The notes under the pieces were generated by a model, which was not told the origin of the DNA, made no database searches, and saw only the letters and a program-made list of their open reading frames with translations. A DNA stretch of 13,871 nucleotides from NCBI GenBank assembly GCA_014376655.1, contig JACMRC010000279.1, forward strand, positions 1-13,871. The letters run 5' to 3'. The DNA is from Mucilaginibacter sp. GTDB lineage: Bacteria; Bacteroidota; Bacteroidia; Sphingobacteriales; Sphingobacteriaceae. Within the stretch, counting starts at the first letter, position 1; each line of letters starts with the position of its first letter. Of the stretch, positions 1-6,616 are shown piece by piece. Position numbers and translations under genes: made by a program.

Positions 1-1445
1 AACTCACACTTCTCGGCCTCGGCGCTGTTGACAGGTTTAAACTAAATCTTTCGTCAGATAACACAGAACAAAATCAATATACCCTTGCAACTATACCAGA
101 AAATACACAAGACAACTACACGCTTGGAGTCACTTATAAACACTTTAAGTCTAAAGGTTATTCGCTATTGGTAACCAGCCGCAGTTACCTGAATAATAGC
201 GCGACGAAGTTTAAAGATAATCAGGAAGCTTTAGGTCATATCCTGGACTATGGCTCATTAGAGGTAGAGAATAAAATTCGATTCGAAAATACTAGCCAGG
301 AAAAATTATACCGAATAAACTTCGGAACAGGCGTAGAGTCTGCACATTATAGTACCAATACCTTTAATATATTACCGTACGGTAACCACATTTATAACTC
401 GGCAATCGATTTTCTTAAATACAATATTTTTGGACAAGTAAGCCGACCGTTCTTCAATAACTTGTTGTCCCTGTCATTCGGTCTGCGGGCAGATGCCAAT
501 ACTTTCTCACCCAGCATGAATAATTTGTCTAAAACGATCTCGCCAAGGTTTTCAGCAGCTTTAAATCTCGGTGATCACCTTAGTGTTAATTTTAATACGG
601 GAATATATTACCAGTTACCTGCTTACACCGTATTGGGTTATCGCGACAGCTTTAACACACTGGTAAATCGAGATGTTAATTATATCCAAAACAAGCAGCT
701 GGTGCTAGGGATGGAATATAACCTGCCAAACACCCGTTTTACAGTAGAGGGATTTTACAAATATTACTCTCATTACCCTATCGTAAAGGTACTTAATGAT
801 TCAATACCGCTTTCTAACCTCGGTGCAGATTTTGGCGTAGTCGGCAATGACCCGGTGGTGGGTGAAAGCCATGGACGGAGTTATGGTGTAGAGTTTTTCG
901 CACAACAAAGACTGAATAAAGGTTTTTATGGGATATTTGCGCTGACGCTATATAAAAGTGAGTTCCAGAATAAAAGGGGAACCTATGTACAGTCCTCTTG
1001 GAATAACCGTTTTATTTTGAGTTTGACCGGCGGCAAACTTTTAAAGAAAAACTGGGAGATTGGCGCTAAATTTCGACTTACTGGAGGTAGTCCCTATACC
1101 CCTTACGATCAATCTTTATCACCCCTTAAAACCAACTTTGATGTGTATCCACAGGGTATACCGAATTATAGCCTGTTAAATACAAAGCTTCCGGGTATTT
1201 TTTACCAGTTAGATATGCGTATTGATAAGAAATACTATTTCAAGCATTACGCTTTCAATTTTTATTTCGACATGCAGAATATAACCGGCTATACTTATAA
1301 ACAGCGGTCCGTGATTGTTCCTGTAAGGGATGCTAATGAAAAAGTAATGGACCTTTCTGGTGATCCAAGTCGCATCCAAACCAAATTCCTAAATCAGAAA
1401 GGCGGAAATATTCAACCAACGATTGGATTAATATTTGAATTTTAA
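1..1445 (+). CDS. TonB-dependent outer-membrane receptor, C-terminal part (5' end outside window)
   Basis: The reading frame is open from base 3 to the TAA at 1443-1445, giving about 480 residues with no start inside the window that needs to be used. The TTG near 168 and later ATGs are internal. The protein has alternating amphipathic strands rich in Tyr, Phe and Asn, with phrases such as SLSFGLRADANTFSP, SPRFSAALNL and GVEFFAQQRL. It ends in GLIFEF, whose terminal aromatic residue is typical of outer-membrane beta-barrels recognised by BAM. This matches the barrel half of TonB-dependent receptors, which import a ligand across the outer membrane using TonB/ExbBD energy. It lacks the SusC-type C-terminal signatures and has no SusD partner downstream, so it is probably a single-component receptor, perhaps for a siderophore, vitamin or peptide. 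The ligand cannot be told. It converges on the glucan operon and need not belong to it. The family call is fairly sure; the substrate is unknown. Confidence 0.8.
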   Translation, partial: LTLLGLGAVDRFKLNLSSDNTEQNQYTLATIPENTQDNYTLGVTYKHFKSKGYSLLVTSRSYLNNSATKFKDNQEALGHILDYGSLEVENKIRFENTSQEKLYRINFGTGVESAHYSTNTFNILPYGNHIYNSAIDFLKYNIFGQVSRPFFNNLLSLSFGLRADANTFSPSMNNLSKTISPRFSAALNLGDHLSVNFNTGIYYQLPAYTVLGYRDSFNTLVNRDVNYIQNKQLVLGMEYNLPNTRFTVEGFYKYYSHYPIVKVLNDSIPLSNLGADFGVVGNDPVVGESHGRSYGVEFFAQQRLNKGFYGIFALTLYKSEFQNKRGTYVQSSWNNRFILSLTGGKLLKKNWEIGAKFRLTGGSPYTPYDQSLSPLKTNFDVYPQGIPNYSLLNTKLPGIFYQLDMRIDKKYYFKHYAFNFYFDMQNITGYTYKQRSVIVPVRDANEKVMDLSGDPSRIQTKFLNQKGGNIQPTIGLIFEF

Positions 1446-1487
1446 GCCCGTACGACTAAAATGAGGTTCAGCAAGATTAGTGATTTA

Positions 1488-1560
1488 ATTTGTACTAACT
1501 TGTATTTTAATGTCGTTTAAAGAACGAAAGATCTTCAAAAAAATACAAGTTAATACAAAT
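1488..1560. repeat. Long near-perfect inverted repeat between convergent genes
   Basis: Two 21-base arms, 1488-1508 and 1540-1560, are reverse complements of each other with one mismatch (C1495 opposite A1553). They are separated by 31 bases. On the minus-strand transcript the mismatch becomes a G-U wobble, so a 21-pair stem could form in RNA from the glucan operon. Each arm also contains TTGTA twice, 10 bases apart (1490-1494 and 1500-1504), that is, one helical turn, which is the look of a protein-binding half-site. No run of U follows the stem in either direction, so a classic intrinsic terminator is not supported. Possible roles are a bidirectional transcription end or 3'-end stabiliser, or an operator pair. 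The rest of 1446-1654 shows nothing else convincing, only a 19-codon ATG frame at 1461 that I do not believe is a gene. Confidence 0.6.
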
Positions 1561-1654
1561 ACACCAGTGAAATAAACACAAAATCCACATTTATTTAACT
1601 ACAATATTTTATACTAATTTATGAGTTTTGCAAAGGTGACAAGTTGTATAATTA

Positions 1655-2539
1655 TTAATCGTTTTTTGTTACCCTCACCCAATCAACTAGCATTTTTGCT
1701 TTACCGCTTTTAATTAAGTCTATAGTAGATTGCGGCATGCCATTATAAGGATTATTTACACCGTTTAATTTTATAGGATATGCACCACCCAGTGCATAAT
1801 TTAGTATTAGGTACTTTTGGTTACTAAATGCCCATTTTCCATAATGCTCGGCCATTGTACGGTTAACGCGAAACATAAGCTTGCCATCGTATTTAAAATT
1901 CAACGTCGTTGGTGTCCAATCCACTCCGTAAATATGCCATTGAGTTGCGTCATTGCCTGCTGTAAAATATTGGCGATTTACAAAAGGAGTTTCGCCGCTA
2001 TATCCAGGACCGTGGACTGCTGCACTTGCCCAATCCTTTTCGCCAACATACTCCATGATGTCAATTTCTCCAGTTTCGGGCCAACCGCCTTTTCCAAGTA
2101 TCCACCAGGCCGGCCATAACCCTGGTCCATCAGTAAGTTTGATCCTTGCTTCGGCTGTTCCATAAGTAAAGTCAAATTTATCCTTTGTGTTAATTCTTCC
2201 GGAAATAAAGTCAAAAACTTGGCCATCTTTCGTTTTAAATCCTTTTGTTATCTTCGGACGGAGCACCAGTGCCCCATTTGTCGCGCCTAAAGCATCTTTT
2301 CCGTGGGCAATGAAGATTGTTGCGGAGGAGTCTACATAAGCCTGTAATTCATTGTTTACATGCGTACCAGTTACTTCAGCGTTCCATTTACTTTTATCCA
2401 GTCGCATGCCATTAAAGTCATCAAAAAAGACGATTTTAGTGCTTAGTTTTGGTGTGCCAATATTGTACGTAAAAGCAAAAAGCACAGTTAGGCCGATTGG
2501 CAGTATCAATAACAGATATCTATATTTTTTATTTTTCAT
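1655..2539 (-). CDS. GH16 family endo-beta-1,3-glucanase-like enzyme, secreted or membrane-anchored
   Basis: This 294-residue protein is predicted to cleave internal beta-1,3 linkages of laminarin-type glucans by a retaining mechanism. The catalytic motif GEIDIME lies at residues 157-163. By GH16 family knowledge E158 is the nucleophile, D160 the helper and E163 the acid/base. The Met inside E-x-D-x-M-E is the beta-bulge form typical of laminarinases. Other GH16 marks are LWPAWWILG (141-149), HGPGYSG (176-182), WHIYGVDWTP (201-210), NYALGG (247-252) and the C-terminal DWVRV. The N-terminus is basic followed by a hydrophobic stretch at about 8-24 with no lipobox cysteine, so it is either cleaved by signal peptidase I into the periplasm or kept as an uncleaved anchor. 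It is the last gene of the operon, 20 bases after the PKD-GH16 gene. Its HGPGYSG loop and a long segment between the 247-252 motif and the C-terminal strand differ from the neighbouring GH16, suggesting a different subfamily rather than recent duplication. The exact linkage preference is inferred. Confidence 0.88.
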   Translation of the reverse strand: MKNKKYRYLLLILPIGLTVLFAFTYNIGTPKLSTKIVFFDDFNGMRLDKSKWNAEVTGTHVNNELQAYVDSSATIFIAHGKDALGATNGALVLRPKITKGFKTKDGQVFDFISGRINTKDKFDFTYGTAEARIKLTDGPGLWPAWWILGKGGWPETGEIDIMEYVGEKDWASAAVHGPGYSGETPFVNRQYFTAGNDATQWHIYGVDWTPTTLNFKYDGKLMFRVNRTMAEHYGKWAFSNQKYLILNYALGGAYPIKLNGVNNPYNGMPQSTIDLIKSGKAKMLVDWVRVTKND

Positions 2540-2559
2540 TGGTTTTTTTGTTTTTTTAC

Positions 2560-3588
2560 TTATTGATAATACCTTACATAATCGATCTCCATTGTATTGG
2601 TGGTGAAGTTAGGATCGATAGAACCGCCCAAACTTCCGCCCATAGCTATGTTCAATATGATAAAAAAGTTATGATTAAAAGGCAATGTGCTACTATTTGC
2701 AACTGTTTTATACACTACGCCGTCAACTGAAATTTTTATGGAGCTTGAATTCCACTCTATAGCATAAATGTGGAACTCAGAAGTTGCATTGGCGACAACA
2801 GTGCTGCCACCGTCGCCATTGCCACCTGAGTGTCCAGGATAGTGTAAAGTTCCTAAAACGCGACTCTTATCAGCACCGGTTTGTTCCATAATATCCATTT
2901 CGCCGCAGGCGGGCCACGTATTGGTCGAAAAATCCGATCCTAATGTCCAGATAGCTGGCCAGGTACCCGCTGAAACGGGTAGTTTAGCCCGGATTTCTAG
3001 TTTGCCATATTTTAACGAAAACTTGTTGTACGAGGTCAATCTTGCAGAGGTGTAGTTGCTGCCTCCGAAGCTTTCCTTTTTAGCGACTATTTTTAGCGTA
3101 CCGTTAGACACATAGGCATTGTCAGTCCGGTTTGTATAATACTCAAGTTCATTATTGCCCCAGCCGCCAGCCCCCAAGTCATATCCCCATTTTGCTCCAT
3201 CGGGTGCTCCATCAACATTAAATTCGTCGCTCCAGGATAGAGATGAGGTTACTGTTACAATCACCGAGGTTGTCTTGGATATAGTTTGCCCTCCATTACT
3301 TTTGGCGATAACGTTAACCACATAGGTACCCGACGAAGGGTACCTATAAGTAACTATCCCCGACGCCACTGTCTGGTAAGTGCCGTTGCCAAAATCGTAA
3401 TCAAAAGTAATAGCATTACTTGCTGCTGCCGTAAAGGTTACGTTCCCACTATTATCGGGATTAATCACGGCCGTTACAGCAAGGTTAGTGGGTGCTAAAT
3501 CTGTTGTACCCGCTCCGCCTTCAGTACCAACTTTTTTGCAAGCGAATAAAGATGTCAATACTAAAACACATATACTTATATACTTCAT
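2560..3588 (-). CDS. PKD-GH16 lipoprotein, laminarinase-type endo-beta-1,3-glucanase
   Basis: This 342-residue protein has a lipoprotein signal ending LFAC with the lipidated Cys at residue 17, followed by KK. It is therefore probably anchored in the outer membrane and likely surface-exposed. A PKD/Ig-like domain spans about 32-114, with the mark DYDFGNGT near 63-70 and the strand GTYVVNV near 87-93. The GH16 domain follows from SLSWSDEFN (116-124) to the C-terminal DYVRYYQ. The active site GEMDIME is at 229-235: E230 nucleophile, D232 helper and E235 acid/base by family knowledge. Supporting marks are NNELEYYT (145-152), TWPAIWTLG (209-217), LHYPGHSGG (248-256) and NIAMGGSLGG (313-322). This is the standard bacterial laminarinase signature. 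It starts 4 bases after the stop of the upstream PKD lipoprotein, suggesting translational coupling. The likely job is initial cutting of beta-1,3-glucan at the cell surface, with the PKD acting as spacer or binding aid. Mixed-linkage glucan is an alternative substrate. Confidence 0.93.
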   Translation of the reverse strand: MKYISICVLVLTSLFACKKVGTEGGAGTTDLAPTNLAVTAVINPDNSGNVTFTAAASNAITFDYDFGNGTYQTVASGIVTYRYPSSGTYVVNVIAKSNGGQTISKTTSVIVTVTSSLSWSDEFNVDGAPDGAKWGYDLGAGGWGNNELEYYTNRTDNAYVSNGTLKIVAKKESFGGSNYTSARLTSYNKFSLKYGKLEIRAKLPVSAGTWPAIWTLGSDFSTNTWPACGEMDIMEQTGADKSRVLGTLHYPGHSGGNGDGGSTVVANATSEFHIYAIEWNSSSIKISVDGVVYKTVANSSTLPFNHNFFIILNIAMGGSLGGSIDPNFTTNTMEIDYVRYYQ

Positions 3589-3592
3589 GGTA

Positions 3593-4492
3593 TTACGGTT
3601 TAACTTTTAATTTTTGATACCAAGCCAATCCGTCAATACCAATATTACGCAAGGTCATGGTAGTAGCAGTAAGTGATAATATCTCATAGGTAGTGCCACC
3701 AGTACCAAAGTTAATCAAACCATTACCAGGCACAACGAACTGTACACCGGTAGAATTGGAGGAGGTGGAACCGGATGTGGCCCCCATAAAAGCAAGCTTC
3801 CTAGAAGCAGACAAATCTAAGACATAACAGCCATCTCCACCCGTTGTTCCGTAAAATACAGTCGATGCACCTATAAGAAATGATTTACCCTTATTGTCTA
3901 TACTCAATGAAATGTTGTCATTTGCATCTTTTGTAAAAGTCATTAAGTCATCATATAAACAAGGGTCGCGTTGATTGGGATCAGCGGCATAATAAGATGG
4001 TGTAAAACCATCGGTCGGGCCTACACCTACGTGACCAGGTGCCAAGTTATCGGTAATCCAAACTTTGGTTGAGCCTCCCGTAAGATTAGTTATAATATCA
4101 GCAGGGATAGTGTAGGCAACAAATACCGTAATTTGTTTGTTTACTGTTGATGTAACCCCTCCGGTACCCACCGCAGTAATAATTACCGTATAGGTGCTTG
4201 TGCCGGGTGTGGTGTATTTGTAATTAATCGTACCTGAAGGCACCATTTGCGTATTTCCATCTCCAAAATCTATGCGGTAGTTTATTGCATCTTTAGCAGT
4301 TGCTGTGATTGTCACTGCGCCGGTGCCAGCCCCATTAGGATTGCTTGCCGAAGTACCCACAACTGTTGTGGTTAAAGACAGCGAGGATGGTGTTTTTATT
4401 TCGCCAAACGTATATGTTGGTTTTTTACAACTACTTGAAATGGTAGCTGCTACAGCTAACATTAACACAATTGTTTTTATATTAATTTTCAT
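3593..4492 (-). CDS. PKD-domain surface lipoprotein with unassigned C-terminal domain, probable glycan-binding protein
   Basis: This is a 299-residue lipoprotein with Cys22 after a hydrophobic signal (lipobox ending SSC, then KK). A PKD domain covers about 35-126, with the mark YRIDFGDGN at 72-80 and the strand STYTVIIT at 99-106. The remainder, about 130-299, is a separate domain that I cannot place in a named family. It contains KVWITDNLAPGHVGVGP (143-159), DPCLYDDLMTF (176-186), GDGCYVLDLS (219-228) and a closing TMTLRNIGIDGLAWYQKL (278-295). The two cysteines, C178 and C222, could form a disulfide. The closing strand resembles lipocalin-like beta-barrel ends seen in some Bacteroidota proteins, but this is only a resemblance. 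No catalytic motif is seen. It lies between the large binding lipoprotein (14-base gap) and the PKD-GH16 gene (4-base gap), so a non-catalytic role in holding beta-glucan at the surface is likely. A novel enzyme cannot be excluded. Confidence 0.75.
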   Translation of the reverse strand: MKINIKTIVLMLAVAATISSSCKKPTYTFGEIKTPSSLSLTTTVVGTSASNPNGAGTGAVTITATAKDAINYRIDFGDGNTQMVPSGTINYKYTTPGTSTYTVIITAVGTGGVTSTVNKQITVFVAYTIPADIITNLTGGSTKVWITDNLAPGHVGVGPTDGFTPSYYAADPNQRDPCLYDDLMTFTKDANDNISLSIDNKGKSFLIGASTVFYGTTGGDGCYVLDLSASRKLAFMGATSGSTSSNSTGVQFVVPGNGLINFGTGGTTYEILSLTATTMTLRNIGIDGLAWYQKLKVKP

Positions 4493-4506
4493 GATCAGGT
4501 TTCTAT

Positions 4507-6591
4507 TTAATTTAATGTGATATCATCGACAAGCCAAGTATAATTAGCAGAGCCATCACCCTTGGTGCCATTATCAAATATTAAAACTATCTTTTGGTAT
4601 GATTTGGAAGTGTTTATAGTGCTATAGTCAAAACTTATAGTTTCCCAAGTATTCGCTACCGTAGAAGCCATTTCCTTTTCAAAGCTCACAGTGCCATCAG
4701 TTAAGTTTTCCACTTTTAATAATACTTTAGCACCAACGCGTGGCGAATATACCTTCATTTTAAAAGTTGTTTTACCCGTAAAAACAATCGGGCTGGGCAA
4801 TGTTATATAACTACCGCCATAAACTTCGCCGTTACTTTTTACCATTTTAGCTACCCTTGTACTTGTATTGATGCCCGTTATTGAGGGGTTAGCAACTACG
4901 GTAAGTCCGCCGCCGTTAAAATCGCTTATAACATAATTAATCAAAGTCGATTCAAAATCCATTGGCAAACCTAAGACAGTTGATGGAGCAGCCATTTTTA
5001 CGTCATCCCAGTAAAACTTCTTTCCATTTCCGGCAGTACCAAAATCAAAGAAAATAGAAGCCTTATCATAAGTGTAAGCAGCATTGTAAGCTGCAGTGCC
5101 CGATGCCTGATTATTAAAATCAAAGGTCAACGTCTCCCAGCCATTGGCTACCGTGCTTGTCGCATCTGTTTCAACAGACTTTGTTGGGTCATTATGATCC
5201 TCTAATTTTAGTTTAATATCTAAGCCCGCAGCGGGTGAATATACCCTGACAGTCATTTTTGAATTGGTAGGGGTGATGGGCACTTTGCTTGAAAAACCGG
5301 CGATTGTACCTATTGTAACGCCAGCCCATACCTCAGCGCCATTAGGTTTGGTTGTTAATTTAACCTTATTTGCGGCATTGGTTGGATCGAGGCTATTGAT
5401 GGTAGAATTATTGCCGAAATCTATTGTACTGTAATCTACGGAAGCATCGTCAAAGGTTACCGGCAAACTCACCTGTGTTAAAGCAGGAACAAATTTCAAA
5501 TCGTCAGCATAGTAAGTTTTACCGTCGCCGACAACGCCATAATTAAAGAATACAGAAGCCTTATCATAAATCCAGCCGCTATTAATGGCCGGGGTGCCTG
5601 AAGACGGAGTGTTAAAATCAAAGATTAAAGTTTCCCACGCGTTCGCTACGGTAGTTTTTACATCGGTCTCGATAGAATGAGCTGCGTTAGCATGATCTTC
5701 TAATTTCAACTTCATTGTCAATCCAGCCGCCGGTGAATAAAATCGCATAGACATTTTTGATGATGTAACAGAAAGGGGGATTTTAGTTGCAAAGCCCAGT
5801 GCTGTGCCTATAGTTGTTCCTGCCCACACCTCAGAACCATTGCCTTTGATAGCTTTTAAAACTTTGTTGGTACTGTTGCTTGGATCTGTTGATATTGATG
5901 ATATATTGCCGCCGAAATCGCTCGTAGTCAAATCGAAATTAGGATCATCAAAGGTTACCGGCAAATCTATTTGTTTACCGACTTTGATGGCTTGAATGTT
6001 TTCGGTCGTAGCTGCGCCACCGCTTAATGCTATTACCCGTACATTGTAAGTACCAGCACTTACATAATTATGGGTAATAGTTTGCCCTTCCAGAAATGTG
6101 GCGTAATGTAATGGGGTAACGGTAAGTGAATCTCCAAAATACACTCTGAACATGGTTTCATAAGTCGCCGTCGCCGATACACTTAAAACCAATCCTGAAG
6201 AATTTAATGTAGTTTTTAAGTTCTCAGGTGCTTTGAATGAAACAGTTAATGGCTGTGCTAAATCTGTTGTTTGCCCGGTTGCACCTTTGCCCGTTATTTT
6301 GACTGTATAGTTACCTTCGGCATAGGTGTGTTGAATGCTTTTTCCGGCCGCTACATTTGTAGGTTTACTTGTAGCATCGCCGAAATATACATCGTAAGAT
6401 ATAGCGCCTTCACCAGCAGGAGTGATAGTTACAAGACCTGTATTGTCTTGTGTAATGTTAAACAATACCGACATTTTTGCCGGAGCTGATATACTGCTTA
6501 TAAATGAGGTATCGGAGAGGTTTTCTTTTTTGCAACCTCCAATTAAGAATACCGCAAAAGCGATACCCAAAAAATATTTTATTGATCTCAT
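4507..6591 (-). CDS. Surface glycan-binding lipoprotein: two PKD-like domains plus three tandem carbohydrate-binding-like modules
   Basis: This 694-residue protein has a lipobox ending IGGC with Cys20, then KKEN. Two PKD/Ig-like domains follow at about 36-120 (YDVYFGDATS near 66) and 121-204 (FRVYFGDSLT near 148). Three related modules of about 155-160 residues come next, at roughly 209-367, 375-534 and 541-694. Each begins with L-P-[VM]-[TD]-F-[DE] and contains a Y-S-P near its middle and T-V-A-N-x-W-E-T, and each ends at a [DV]-D-[LVI] strand. Modules 1 and 2 share EVWAG-x-TIG and YSPAAGL-x-x-KLKLEDH. Module 3 is more divergent and has EVYGGSYIT instead. No catalytic motif is visible. The position directly after susD fits a SusE/SusF-like or SGBP-B-like surface glycan-binding protein, which extends from the membrane on Ig-like spacers and holds polysaccharide for the SusCD importer. 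The three modules look like beta-sandwich carbohydrate-binding modules, but I cannot assign a CBM family number. Beta-1,3-glucan specificity is inferred from the GH16 neighbours. Confidence 0.85.
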   Translation of the reverse strand: MRSIKYFLGIAFAVFLIGGCKKENLSDTSFISSISAPAKMSVLFNITQDNTGLVTITPAGEGAISYDVYFGDATSKPTNVAAGKSIQHTYAEGNYTVKITGKGATGQTTDLAQPLTVSFKAPENLKTTLNSSGLVLSVSATATYETMFRVYFGDSLTVTPLHYATFLEGQTITHNYVSAGTYNVRVIALSGGAATTENIQAIKVGKQIDLPVTFDDPNFDLTTSDFGGNISSISTDPSNSTNKVLKAIKGNGSEVWAGTTIGTALGFATKIPLSVTSSKMSMRFYSPAAGLTMKLKLEDHANAAHSIETDVKTTVANAWETLIFDFNTPSSGTPAINSGWIYDKASVFFNYGVVGDGKTYYADDLKFVPALTQVSLPVTFDDASVDYSTIDFGNNSTINSLDPTNAANKVKLTTKPNGAEVWAGVTIGTIAGFSSKVPITPTNSKMTVRVYSPAAGLDIKLKLEDHNDPTKSVETDATSTVANGWETLTFDFNNQASGTAAYNAAYTYDKASIFFDFGTAGNGKKFYWDDVKMAAPSTVLGLPMDFESTLINYVISDFNGGGLTVVANPSITGINTSTRVAKMVKSNGEVYGGSYITLPSPIVFTGKTTFKMKVYSPRVGAKVLLKVENLTDGTVSFEKEMASTVANTWETISFDYSTINTSKSYQKIVLIFDNGTKGDGSANYTWLVDDITLN

Positions 6592-6616
6592 AATTATATT
6601 CTTTTAAGGTTAATAA

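Noticed and set aside
168..1445. Starting the first receptor gene at the TTG at 168
   Set aside because: The same frame is open back to base 3 and encodes barrel-like sequence, so the gene continues upstream of the window.
1461..1520. A 19-codon ATG frame in the convergent spacer
   Set aside because: It is too short, it overlaps the inverted repeat, and it has no supporting motif or partner.
1488..1560. Calling the inverted repeat a rho-independent terminator
   Set aside because: The stem is AT-rich, the loop is 31 bases, and no U-run follows on either strand, so I list it as a repeat with open function.
1817..2226. Open frames overlapping the second GH16 gene on the plus strand and in another minus frame
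   Set aside because: They lie wholly inside a gene with a clear catalytic motif, their translations are cysteine- and proline-rich without family marks, and they are best read as shadows.
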